Shown: piece after piece, positions 36,364-48,269 of the stretch
Layout: each line of letters begins with the position of its first letter
How positions within the stretch are numbered: the stretch's first letter is position 1
Assembly (NCBI RefSeq): GCF_047495875.1
Contig: NC_092474.1
Coordinates: forward strand, 16,761,851-16,825,850
From: Pithys albifrons albifrons
Lineage: Eukaryota; Chordata; Aves; Passeriformes; Thamnophilidae
DNA length: 64,000 nt
Direction of reading: 5' to 3'
Translations under genes and position numbers: made by a program
The notes under the pieces: generated by a model
The model's database searches: none
What the model was told of the DNA's origin: nothing
The model's input: the letters and a program-made list of their open reading frames with translations, nothing else

Positions 36364-38818
36364 GTGGCACGCACTGTCGTGCTTTGCACCCTAGGAAAAG
36401 GAGGCAACCTCTGGCTCTCAGATGCCAATGACGGGCCCCCATTAACACTAGAAATGGAACAATCGCTTTCTGTCCTGGGAGCCTTTTCCCTGGGAGGAGT
36501 CGTCATCCGTCTGGAATCCTGGGCTGAACAAAGCACTTTCTCTGACCTGCACGTGGCAGGCACCATCTAGCTTTGCGCCCAGGGAAAAGGTGGCAGCCTT
36601 GGGCTTTCAGGTGCCAATGATGGGTCCCCGTTAACACGAGATAAATAACACTTGCTTTCTGTCCTGGCACCTTTTCCCTGGGAGGAATTTTCGTCCGTCT
36701 GGAATTCTGGACTGAAAAACGGCACTTCCCCGGACCTGCAAGTGGAACGCACCATCGAGCTTTGTACCCAGGGAAAAGGTGGCAGCCTTGGGCTCTCAGG
36801 TGCCAATGATGGGGCCCCATTACCCCTAGAAAAAGAACAATGGCTTTCTGTCCTGGCACCTTTTCCCTGGGAGGAATCTTCATTGGTCTGGAATTCTGGG
36901 CTGAAAACGGCTCTTTCCCTTACCCGCATGTGGCACGCACCGTCGAGCTTTGCGCCCAGGGAAAAGGTGGCAGCCCTGGGCTCTCAGCTGCCAATTTTGG
37001 GGCCCCATTAACCCTAGAAAAGGCACAATCGCTTTCTGTCCTGGCACCTTTTCCCAGGGAGAAATCTTCACTGGCCTGGAATTCTGGGATGAGAAACGGC
37101 ACATTCCCGGACTTGCAAGTGGCCCGTACCGTCGACATTTGAGCCCAGGGAAAAGGTGGCAGCCTTGGGCTCTGAGGTGCCAAAGATGAGGTCCCATTAC
37201 CCCTAGAAAAGGCACAATGGCTTTCTGTCCTGACACCTTTTCCCAGAGAGGAATCGACTTCCGTCTTGAATTCTGGGCTGAAAAACGGCCCTTTCCCGGA
37301 CCCGCACAGGGTATGCACCGTCAAGCTTTGCACCCAGGGAAAGGTGGCAGCCCTGGGCTCTCAGGTGCCAATGATAGGGCCCAATTAGCATTACAAAATA
37401 CACAATGGCTTTGTCTCCTGGTACCTTTTCCCTCTGAGGAATCTTCATAGGTCTGGAATTCTGGGCTGAAAAATGGCACTTTCCTGGACCCGCACATGGA
37501 ACGCTCCGTCCAGCTTTGCGCCCAGGGAAAAGGTGGCAGCCTTGGGCTCTCAGGTGTCACTGATGGAGCCCCATCAACCCTAGAAAAAGAACAATGGCTT
37601 TCTGTCCTGGCACCTTTTCCCTGGGCGGAATCTTCATTGGTCTGGAATTCTGGGCTGAAAACGGCTCTTTCCCTTACCCGCATGTGGCACGCACCGTCGA
37701 GCTTTGCGCCCAGGGAAAAGGTGGCAGCCCTGGGCTCTCAGCTGCCAATTTTGGGGCCCCATTAACCCTAGAAAAGGCACAATTGCTTTCTGTCCTGGCA
37801 CCTTTTCCCTGGGAGAAATCTTCATAGGTCTTGAATTCTGGGATGAGAAACAGCACATTCCTGGACCCGCAAGTGGCACGCATGGTCGAGCTTTGCGCTC
37901 AGGGAAAAAGTTGCAGCCTTCAGCTCTCAGGTGTCAATGATGGAGCCCCATTAACCCTAGAAAAAGAACAATCGCTTTCCGTCCTGACACCTTTTCCCAG
38001 GGAGGAATCTTCATCGGTCTGGAATTCTGGAATGAGAAATGGCAATTTCCCGGACCCTCACGTAGCACGCATGGTCGAGCTTTGCACCCAGGGTATAGGA
38101 GGCAACCTTGGGCTTTCAGGTGCCAATGATGGGGCCCGATTAACCCTAGAAATGGAACAATCGCTTTCTGTCCTGGGAGCCTCTTCCCTGTGAGACGTCT
38201 TCATCCGTCTGGAATTGAGGGCTGAAAAACGGCACTTTTCCAGACAAGAAAGTGGTACGCGCCGTTGATGTTTGCACCCACGGAAAAGGTGGCAGCCTTG
38301 AACTCTGAGGTGCCAATGATGGGGCACCATTGACCCTAGAAAAGGACAATTCGATTTCTGACCTGGCACCTTTTCCCTGGGAGGTGTCTTCGTCCGTCTG
38401 GAATTCTGGGCTGAAAAATGGCACTTCCCCGGACCCGCAAGTGGCACTCGCCCTCAACATTTGCGCCCAGGCAAAAGGTGGCAGCCTTGGGCTCTCAGGT
38501 GCCAATGATGGGGCCCCGTTAACACTAGAAAAATAACACTTGCTTTCTGTCCTGGCACCTTCTCCCGGGGAGGAATCTTCGTCCGTCTGGAAATCTGGGT
38601 TCAGAAATGGCACTGCCCCAAACCCGCACAAGGTACACACCGTTGAGCTTTGCGCCCAGGGGAAAGGGGGCAGCCTTGGGCTCTCAGCTGCCAATGATGG
38701 GGCCCCATTACCTTTACAAAAAGCACAATGGCTTTCTGTCCTGGCACCTTTTCCCTGGGAGGAGACTTCATTGGTCTGGAATTCTGGGCTGTAAAATGGC
38801 ACTTTCTGGGACCAGCAT
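36364..38818. repeat. HOR D-like unit (13 monomers, 2455 bp)
   Basis: It spans marker to marker. It opens with a marker monomer carrying CTTTGCACCCTAGG and then the TAACACTTGC and TTTTCGTCCGTCTGG monomers. It has the same monomer number as the next two units but differs in internal order: the pair with GGTTTGGAATTCTGG is missing and a GTGTCACTGATGGAGCCCC monomer (near 37553) is present. Confidence 0.75.
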
Positions 38819-41275
38819 GTGGCACGCACTGTCGTGCTTTGCGCCCAGGGAAAAGGAGGCAACTCCTGGCTCTCAGATGCCAATGACGGGCCCCCATTAA
38901 CACTAGAAATGGAACAATCGCTTTCTGTCCTGGGAGCCTTTTCCCTGGGAGGAGTCGTCATCCGTCTGGAATCCTGGGCTGAACAAAGCACTTTCTCTGA
39001 CCTGCACGTGGCAGGCACCATCTAGCTTTGCGCCCAGGGAAAAGGGGGCAGCCTTGGGCTCTCAGGTGCCAATGATGGGTCCCCGTTAACACTAGATAAA
39101 TAACACTTGCTTTCTGTCCTGGCACCTTTTCCCTGGGAGGAATTTTCGTCCGTCTGGAATTCTGGACTGAAAAACGGCACTTCCCCGGACCTGCAAGTGG
39201 AACGCACCGTTGAGCTTTGTACCCAGGGAAAAGGTGGCAGCCTTGGGCTCTCAGGTGCCAATGATGGGGCCCCATTACCCCTAGAAAAAGAACAATGGCT
39301 TTCTGTCCTGGCACCTTTTCCCTGGGAGGAATCTTCATTGGTCTGGAATTCTGGGCTGAAAACGGCTCTTTCCCTTACCCACATGTGGCACGCACCGTCG
39401 AGCTTTGCGCCCAGGGAAAAGGTGGCAGCCCTGGGCTCTCAGCTGCCAATTTTGGGGCCCCATTAACCCTAGAAAAGGCACAATCGCTTTCTGTCCTGGC
39501 ACCTTTTCCCAGGGAGAAATCTTCACTGGCCTGGAATTCTGGGATGAGAAACGGCACATTCTCGGACTTGCAAGTGGCACGCGCCGTCGACATTTGCGCC
39601 CAGGGAAAAGGTGGCAGCCTTGGGCTCTCAGGTGCCAATGATGGGGCCCCATTATTATTAGAAAACGCACAAAAGCTTTCTCTCCTAGCACCTTTTCCCT
39701 GGGAGGAATCTTCATCCGTCTGGAATTCTGGGCTGAAAAACGGCCCTTTCCCGAACTCGCACAGGGTATGCACCGTCGAGCTTTGCACCCAGGGAAAAGG
39801 TGGCAGCCTTGGGCTCTCAGGTGCCAATGATGGGGCCCAATTAGCATTACAAAATACACAATGGCTTTGTCTCCTGGTACCTTTTCCCTCTGAGGAATCT
39901 TCATAGGTATGGAATTGTGGGCTGAAAAATGGCACTTTCCTGGACCCGCACGTGGAACGCTACGTCCAGCTTTGCGCCCAGGGAAAAGGTGGCAGCCCTG
40001 GGCTCTCAGGTGTCAATTTTGGGGCCCCATTAACCCTAGAAAAGGCACAATTGCTTTCTGTCCTGGCACCTTTTCCCTGGGAGAAATCTTCATAGGTCTC
40101 GAATTCTGGGATGAGAAACAGCACATTCCTGGACCCGCAAGTGGCACGCACCTTTGAGCTTTGCGCTCAGAGAAAAGGTTGCAGCCTTCGGCTCTCAGGT
40201 GTCAATGATGGAGCCCCATTAACCCTAGGAAAGGAACAATCGCTTTCTGTCCTGACACCTTTTCCCAGGGAGGAATCTTCATCGGTCTGGAATTCTGGAA
40301 TGAGAAACGGCAATTTCCCGGACCCTCACGTAGCACGCATGGTCGAGCTTTGCGCCCAGGGTATAGGAGGCAACCTTGGGCTCTCAGGTGCCAATGATGG
40401 AGCCCGATTAACCCTAGAAATGGAACAATCGCTTTCTTTCCTGGGAGCCTCTTCCCTGTGAGGAGTCTTCATCCGTCTGGAATTCAGGGCTGAAAAACGG
40501 CACTTTCCCGGACAAGAAAGTGGCACGCGCCGTTGATGTTTGCGCCCACGGAAAAGGTGGCAGCCTTGAACTCTGAGGTGCCAATGATGGGGCACCATTG
40601 ACCCTAGAAAAGGACAATTCGATTTCTGACCTGGCACCTTTTCCCTGGGAGGTGTCTTCGTCCGTCTGGAATTCTGGGCTGAAAAATGGCACTTCCCCGG
40701 ACCCGCAAGTGGCACGCGCCGTCGACATTTGCGCCCAGGGAAAAGGGGGCAGCCTTGGGCTCTCAGGTGCCAATGATGGGGCCCCGTTAACACTAGAAAA
40801 ATAACACTTGCTTTCTGTCCTGGCACCTTTTCCCAGGGAGGAATCTTCGTCCGTCTGGAAATCTGGGTTCAGAAATGGCACTGCCCCAAACCCGCACAAG
40901 GTACACACCGTTGAGCTTTGCGCCCAGGGAAAAGGGGGCAGCCTTGGGCTCTCAGCTGCCAATGATGGTGCCCCATTACCCCTACAAAAGGCACAATGGC
41001 TTTCTGTCCTGGCACCTTTTCCCAGGGAGGAATCTTCATCGGTTTGGAATTCTGGTCTGAGAATCGGCACTTTCCTGGACCCGCAAGTGGAACGCACCAT
41101 CGAGCTTTGCGTCCAGGGAAAAGGTGGCAGTCTTGGGCTCTCAGGTGCCAATGATGGGGCCCCATTACCTTTACAAAAAGCACAATGGCTTTCTGTCCTG
41201 GCACCTTTTCCCTGGGAGGAGTCTTCATTGGTCTGGAATTCTGGGCTGTAAAATGGCACTTTCTGGGACCAGCAC
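38819..41275. repeat. HOR D unit (13 monomers, 2457 bp), start of super-repeat block I
   Basis: The unit is 13 monomers exactly. It contains the divergent monomer with CATTATTATTAGAAAACGC (about 39650) and the KpnI type near 39877. It is matched at offset 13798 by 52617-55072, one super-repeat further on, which is a closer match than its immediate neighbours. Confidence 0.85.
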
Positions 41276-43571
41276 GTGGCACGCACTGTTGTGCTTTGCA
41301 CCCTAGGAAAAGGAGGCAACCTCTGGCTCTCAGATGCCAATGACGGGCCCCCATTAACACTAGAAATGGAACAATCGCTTTCTGTCCTGGGAGCCTTTTC
41401 TGTCCTGGGAGGAGTCGTCATCCGCCTGGAATCCTGGGCTGAACAAAGCACTTTCTCTGACCTGCACGTGGCAGGCACCATCTAGCTTTGCGCCCAGGGA
41501 AGAGGTGGCAGCCTTGGGCTCTCAGGTGCCAATGATGGGTCCCCGTTAACACGAGATAAATAACACTTGCTTTCTGTCCTGGCACCTTTTCCCTGGGAGG
41601 AATTTTCGTCCCTCTGGAATTCTGGACTGAAAAACGGCACTTCCCCGGACCTGCAAGTGGAACGCACCGTTGAGCTTTGTGCCCAGGCAAAAGGTGGCAG
41701 CCTTGGGCTCTCAGGTGCCAATGATGGGGCCCCATTACCCCTAGAAAAAGAACAATGGCTTTCTGTCCTGGCACCTTTTCCCTGGGAGGAATCTTCATTG
41801 GTCTGGAATTCTGGGCTGAAAACGGCTCTTTCCCTTACCCGCATGTGGCACGCACCGTTGAGCTTTGCGCCCAGGGAAAAGGTGACAGCCCTGGGCTCTC
41901 AGCTGCCAATTTTGGGGCCCCATTAACCCTAGAAAAGGCACAATTGCTTTCTGTCCTGGCACCTTTTCCCAGGGAGAAATCTTCGCTGGCCTGGAATTCT
42001 GGGATGAGAAACGGCACATTCCCGGACTTGCAAGTGGCACGTGCCGTCGACATTTGAGCCCAGGGAAAAGGTGGCAGCCTTGGGCTCTCAGGTGCCAAAG
42101 ATGAGGTCCCATTACCCCTAGAAAAGGCACAATGGCTTTCTGTCCTGACACCTTTTCCCAGAGAGGAATCGACTTCCGTCTGGAATTCTGGGCTGAAAAA
42201 CGGCCCTTTCCCGGACCCGCACAGGGTATGCACCGTCGAGCTTTGCATCCAGGGAAAAGGTGGCAGCCCTGGGCTCTCAGGTGCCAATGATGGGGCCCAT
42301 TACCCCTAGAAAAGGCACAATGGCTTTCTGTCCTGACACCTTTTCCCAGTGAGGAATCTTCATCCGTCTGGAATTCTGGGCTGAAAAACGGCCCTTTCCC
42401 GGACCCGCACAGGGTATGCACCGTCGAGCTTTGCACCCAGGGAAAAGGTGGCAGCCCTGGGCTCTCAGGTGCCAATGATGGAGCCCAATTAGCATTACAA
42501 AATACACAATGGCTTTGTCTCCTGGTACCTTTTTTCCTCTGAGGAATCTTCATAGGTCTGGAATTCTGGGCTGAAAAATGGCACTTTCCTGGACCCACAC
42601 ATGGAACGCTCCGTCCAGATTTGCGCCCAGGGAAAAGGTGACAGCCTTGGGCTCTCAGGTGTCAATTTTGGGGCCCCATTAACCCTAGAAAAGGCACAAT
42701 TGCTTTCTGTCCTGGCACCTTTTCCCTGGGAGAAATCTTCATCGGCCTCGAATTCTGGGATGAGAAATAGCACATTCCTGGACCCGCAAGTGGCACGCAC
42801 CGTCGAGCTTTGCGCTCAGGGAAAAGGTTGCAGCCTTGGGCTCTCAGGTGTCAATGATGGAGCCCCATCAACCCTAGAAAAGGAACAATTGCTTTCTGTC
42901 CTGACACCTTTTCCCAGGGAGGAATCTTCATCGGTCTGGAATTCTGGAATGAGAAACGGCAATTTCCCGGACCCTCACGTAGCACACATGGTCGAGCTTT
43001 GCGCCCAGGGTATAGGAGGCAACCTTGGGCTCTCAGGTGCCAATGATGGAGCCCAATTAACCCTAGAAATGGAACAATCGCTTTCTTTCCTGGGAGCCTC
43101 TTCCCTGTGAGGAGTCTTCATCTGTCCGGAATTCAGGGCTGAAAAACGGCACTTTCCCGGACAAGAAAGTGGCACGCGCCGTCGACATTTGCGCCCAGGC
43201 AAAAGGTGGCAGCCTTGGGCTCTCAGCTGCCAATGATGGGGCCCCGTTAACACTAGAAAAATAACACTTGCTTTCTGTCCTGGCACCTTTTCCCAGGGAG
43301 GAATCTTCGTCCGTCTGGAACTCTGGGTTCAAAAATGGCACTGCCCTAAACCCGCACAAGGTACACACCGTCGAGCTTTGCGCCCAGGGAAAAGGGGGCA
43401 GCCTTGGGCTCTCAGGTGCCAACGATGGTGCCCCATTACCCCTACAAAAGGCACAATGGCTTTCTGTCCTGGCACCTTTTCCCAGGGAGGAATCTTCATC
43501 GGTTTGGAATTCTGGTCTGAGAATCGGCACTTTCCTGGACCCGCAAGTGGAACGCACCATCGAGCTTTGCG

Positions 43572-43676
43572 TCCAGGGAAAAGGTGGCAGTCTTGGGCTC
43601 TCAGGTGCCAATGATGGGGCCCCATTACCTCTACAAAAAACACAATGGCTTTCTGTCCTGGCACCTTTTCCCTGGG
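43572..43676. other. Imperfect inverted repeat (dyad) within a monomer, representative example
   Basis: Arm 1 (43572-43590, TCCAGGGAAAAGGTGGCAG) is the reverse complement of arm 2 (43658-43676, CTGGCACCTTTTCCCTGGG) at 17 of 19 positions, with a 67-nt spacer. In monomers whose arm 1 begins CCCAGGG the match is 18 of 19. The same pair recurs in nearly every monomer, with minor variants such as CCCAGGGAGG in arm 2. The spacer contains a second short match, AGGTGCCA (43603-43610) to TGGCACCT (43659-43666), which would compete for arm 2. Hairpin or cruciform formation is an inference from base pairing only. Confidence 0.85.
43614..43625. other. 12-bp perfect palindrome ATGGGGCCCCAT at the centre of the dyad
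   Basis: ATGGGGCCCCAT reads the same on both strands and includes an ApaI site. Its centre lies about 4.5 bp from the centre of the surrounding inverted repeat, so the two dyads are almost coaxial. It is present in many but not all monomers. Variants include GGGGCCCGATT, GGGGCCCAATT, GGTGCCCCATT and GGACCCCATT, which break the symmetry in specific HOR positions. Confidence 0.85.
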
Positions 43677-43735
43677 AGGAGTCTTCATTGGTCTGGAATT
43701 CTGGGCTGTAAAATGGCCCTTTCTGGGACCAGCAC

Positions 43736-46700
43736 GTGGCACGCACTGTCGTGCTTAGCGCCCAGGGAAAAGGAGGCAACCTCTGGCTCTCAGATGCCAA
43801 TGACGGGCCCCCATTAACACTAGAAATGGAACAATCGCTTTCTGTCCTGGGAGCCCTTTCCCTGGGAGGAGTCGTCATCCGTCTGGAATCCTGGGCTGAA
43901 CAAAGCACTTTCTCTGACCTGCACGTGGCAGGCACCACCTAGCTTTGCGCCCAGGCAAAAGGTGGCAGCCTTGGGCTCTCAGCTGCCAATGATGGGGCCC
44001 CGTTAACACTAGAAAAATAACACTTGCTTTCTGTCCTGGCACCTTTTCCCAGGGAGGAATCTTCGTCCATCTGGAAATCTGGGTTCAAAAATGGCACTGC
44101 CCCAAACCCGCACAAGGTACACACCGTCGAGCTTTGCGCCCTGGGAAAAGGTGGCAGCCTTGGGCTCTCAGGTGCCAATGATGGTGCCCCATTACCCCTA
44201 CAAAAGGCACAATGGCTTTCTGTCCTGGCACCTTTTCCCAGGGAGGAATCTTCATCGGTTTGGAATTCTGGTCTGAGAATCGGCACTTTCCTGGACCCGC
44301 AAGTGGAACGCACCATCGAGCTTTGCATCCAAGGAAAAGGTGGCAGTCTTGGGCTCTCAGGTGCCAATGATGGGGCCCCAATACCTTTACAAAAAGCACA
44401 ATGGCTTTCTGTCCTGGGAGCCTTTTCCCTGGGAGGAGTCGTCATCCGTCTGGAATCCTGGGCTGAACAAAGCACTTTCTCTGACCTGCACGTGGCAGGC
44501 ACCATCTCGCTTTGCGCCCAGGGTAAAGGTGGCAGCCTTGGGCTCTCAGGTGCCAATGATGGATCCCCGTTAACACTAGATAAATAACAATCGCTTTCTG
44601 TCCTAGCACCTTTTCCCAGGGAGGAATTTTCGTTCGTCTGGAATTCTGGGCTGAAAAACGGCACTTCCCCCGACCTGCAAGTGGAACGCACTGTCGAGCT
44701 TTGTCCCCAGGCAAAAGGTGGCAGCCTTGGGCTCTCAGGTGCCAATGATGGGGCCCCATTACCCCTAGAAAAAGAACAATCGCTTTCTGTCCTGGCACCT
44801 TTTCCCTGGGAGGAATCTTCATTGGTCTGGAATTCTGGGCTGAAAACGGCTCTTTCCCTTACCCGCATGTGGCACGCACCGTCGAGCTTTGCGCCCAGGG
44901 AAAAGGTGGCAGCCCTGGGCTCTCAGCTGCCAATTTTGGGGCCCCATTAACCCTAGAAAAGGCACAATCGCTTTCTGTCCTGGCACCTTTTCCCAGGGAG
45001 AAATCTTCGCTGGCCTGGAATTCTGGGATGAGAAACGGCACATTCCCGGACTTGCAAGTGGCACGCGCCGTCGACATTTGCGCCCAGGGAAAAGGTGGCA
45101 GCCTTGGGCTCTCAGGTGCCAAAGATGAGGTCCCATTACTCCTAGAAAAGGCACAATGGCTTTCTGTCCTGACACCTTTCCCAGAGAGGAATCGACTTCC
45201 GTCTGGAATTCTGGGCTGAAAAACGGCCCTTTCCCGGACCCGCACAGGGTATGCACCGTCGAGCTTTGCACCAAGGGAAAAGATGGCAGCCTTGGGCTCT
45301 CAGGTGCCAATGATGGGGCCCAATTAGCATTACAAAATACACAATGGCTTTTTCTCCTGGTACCTTTTCCCTCTGAGGAATCTTCATAGGTCTGGAATTC
45401 TGGGCTGAAAAATGGCACTTTCCTGGACCCGCACGTGGAACGCTCCGTCCAGCTTTGCGCCCAGGGAAAAGGTGGCAGCCTTGGGCTCTCAGGTGTCCAT
45501 TTTGGGGCCCCATTAACCCGAGAAAAGGCACAATTGCTTTCTGTCCTGGCACCTTTTCCCAGGGAGAAATCTTCGCTGGCCTGGAATTCTGGGATGAGAA
45601 ACGGCACATTCCCGGACTTGCAAGTGGCACGCGCCGTCGACATTTGCGCCCAGGGAAAAGGTGGCAGCCTTGGGCTCTCAGGTGCCAAAGATGAGGTCCC
45701 ATTACTCCTAGAAAAGGCACAATGGCTTTCTGTCCTGACACCTTTCCCAGAGAGGAATCGACTTCCGTCTGGAATTCTGGGCTGAAAAACGGCCCTTTCC
45801 CGGACCCGCACAGGGTATGCACCGTCGAGCTTTGCACCAAGGGAAAAGGTGGCAGCCTTGGGCTCTCAGGTGCCAATGATGGGGCCCAATTAGCATTACA
45901 AAATACACAATGGCTTTGTCTCCTGGTACCTTTTCCCTCTGAGGAATCTTCATAGGTCTGGAATTCTGGGCTGAAAAATGGCACTTTCCTGGACCCGCAC
46001 GTGGAACGCTCCGTCCAGCTTTGCGCCCAGGGAAAAGGTGGCAGCCTTGGGCTCTCAGGTGTCCATTTTGGGGCCCCATTAACCCGAGAAAAGGCACAAT
46101 TGCTTTCTGTCCTGGCACCTTTTCCCTGGGAGAAATCTTCATCGGCCTCGAATACTGGGATGAGAAATAGCACATTCCTGGACCCGCAAGTGGCACGCAC
46201 CGTCGAGCTTTGCGCTCAGGGAAAAGGTTGCAGCCTTGGGCTCTCAGGTGTCAATGATGGAGCCCCATCAACCCTAGAAAAGGAACAATTGCTTTCTGTC
46301 CTGACACCTTTTCCCAGGGAGGAATCTTCATCGGTCTGGAATTCTGGAATGAGAAACGGCAATTTCCCGGACCCTCACGTAGCACACATGGTCGAGCTTT
46401 GCGCCCAGGGTATAGGAGGCAACCTTGGGCTCTCAGGTGCCAATGATGGAGCCCGATTAACCCTAGAAATGGAACAATCGCTTTCTTTCCTGGGAGCCTC
46501 TTCCCTGTGAGGAGTCTTCATCCGTCTGGAATTCAGGGCTGAAAAACGGCACTTTCCCAGACAAGAAAGTGGTATGTGCCGTTGATGTTTGCGCCCACGG
46601 AAAAGGTGGCAGCCTTGAACTCTGAGGTGCCAATGATGGGGCACCATTGACCCTAGAAAAGGACAATTCGATTTCTGACCTGGCACCTTTTCCCTGGGAG

Positions 46701-47324
46701 GTGTCTTCGTCCGTCTGGAATTCTGGGCTGAAAAATGGCACTTCCCCGGACCCGCAAGTGGCACGCACCGTCGACATTTGCGCCCAGGCAAAAGGTGGCA
46801 GCCTTGGGCTCTCAGCTGCCAATGATGGGGCCCCGTTAACACTAGAAAAATAACACTTACTTTCTGTCCTGGCACCTTTTCCCAGGGAGGAATCTTCGTC
46901 CGTCTGGAACTCTGGGTTCAAAAATAGCACTGCCCTAAACCCGCACAATGTACACACCGTCGAGCTTTGCGCCCAGGGAAAAGGGGGCAGCCTTGGGCTC
47001 TCAGGTGCCAACGATGGTGCCCCATTACCCCTACAAAAGGCACAATGGCTTTCTGTCCTGGCACCTTTTCCCAGGGAGGAATCTTCATCGGTTTGGAATT
47101 CTGGTCTGAGAATCGGCACTTTCCTGGACCCGCAAGTGGAACGCACCATCGAGCTTTGCGTCCAGGGAAAAGGTGGCAGTCTTGGGCTCTCAGGTGCCAA
47201 TGATGGGGCCCCATTACCTCTACAAAAAACACAATGGCTTTCTGTCCTGGCACCTTTTCCCTGGGAGGAGTCTTCATTGGTCTGGAATTCTGGGCTGTAA
47301 AATGGCCCTTTCTGGGACCAGCAC
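43736..47324. repeat. Block I segment with fused marker monomer and a 566-bp tandem duplication (19 monomers)
   Basis: Near 44404-44417 a monomer ending TGGCTTTCTGTCCTGG is fused directly to GGGAGCCTTTTCCC of the marker's partner, so the marker monomer itself is lost. At 44508 the usual stop ATCTAG is ATCTCG. From about 44981 three monomers (566 bp) are repeated once more. The part from roughly 44990 to 47820 (15 monomers) has no counterpart in block II. Confidence 0.8.
44981..46112. repeat. Tandem duplication of 566 bp (3 monomers) sharing a one-base deletion
   Basis: Units of about 44981-45546 and 45547-46112 repeat with offset 566, one short of three monomers. Both contain GACACCTTTCCCAGAGAGG (45171 and 45737), where other copies have GACACCTTTTCCCAGAGAGG. 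The lost T therefore predates the duplication and explains the odd unit length. Boundaries are uncertain by tens of bases because of homology. Confidence 0.85.
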
Positions 47325-48269
47325 GTGGCACGCACTGTCATGCTTTGCGCCCAGGGAAAAGGAGGCAACCTCTGGCTCTCAGATGCCAATGACGGGCCCC
47401 CATTAACACTAGAAATGGAACAATCGCTTTCTGTCCTGGGAGCCCTTTCCCTGGGAGGAGTCGTCATCCGTCTGGAATCCTGGGCTGAACTAAGCACTTT
47501 CCCTGACCTGCACGTGGCAGGCACCATCTAGCTTTGCGCCCAGGCAAAAGGTGGCAGCCTTGGGCTCTCAGGTGCCAATGATGGGTCCCCGTTAACACTA
47601 GAAAAATAACACTTGCTTTCTGTCCTGGCACCTTTTCCCAGGGAGGAATCTTCGTCCATCTGGAAACCTGGGTTCAAAAATGGCACTGCCCCAAACCCGC
47701 ACAAGGTACACACCGTCGAGCTTTGCGTCCTGGGAAAAGGTGGCAGCCCTGGGCTCTCAGCTGCCAATTTTGGGGCCCCATTAACCCTAGAAAAGGCACA
47801 ATCGCTTTCTGTCCTGGCACCTTTTCCCTGGGAGAAATCTTCGCTGGCCTGGAATTCTGGGATGAGAAACGGCACATTCCCGGACTTGCAAGTGGCACGT
47901 GCCGTCGACATTTGCGCCCAGGGAAAAGGTGGCAGCCTTGGGCTCTCAGGTGCCAAAGATGAGGCCCCATTACCCCTAGAAAAGGCACAATGGCTTTCTG
48001 TCCTGACACCTTTTCCCAGAGAGGAATCGACTTCCGTCTGGAATTCTGGGCTGAAAAACGGCCCTTTCCCGGACCCGCACAGGGTATGCACCGCTGAGCT
48101 TTGCACCCAGGGAAAAGGTGGCAGCCTTGGGCTCTCAGGTGCCAATGATGGGGCCCAATTAGCATTACAAAATACACAATGGCTTTGTCTCCTGGTACCT
48201 TTTCCCTCTGAGGAATCTTCATATGTCTGGAATTCTGGGCTGAAAAATGTCACTTTCCCGCACCCGCAC
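47325..48269. repeat. Five monomers leading into the HOR C pair
   Basis: It begins with a marker monomer that has TGAACTAAGCACTTTCCCTG near 47485 in place of TGAACAAAGCACTTTCTCTG. From about 47830 it matches 58790 onward at offset 10958. A G-to-T change at 48224 (TTCATATGTC for TTCATAGGTC) removes a stop found in the KpnI-type monomer elsewhere and creates the longest open plus frame of the window. Confidence 0.8.

Larger units (their letters stand above)
41276..43735. repeat. HOR D-like unit (13 monomers, 2460 bp)
   Basis: The extra three bases come from GAGCCTTTTCTGTCCTGGG at 41391-41408, where other copies read GAGCCTTTTCCCTGGG. The unit lacks the ATTATTATT monomer and has two copies of a GGGTATGCACCGTCGAGC monomer (about 42230 and 42413). 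It is matched by 55073-57527 without the three extra bases. Confidence 0.82.
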
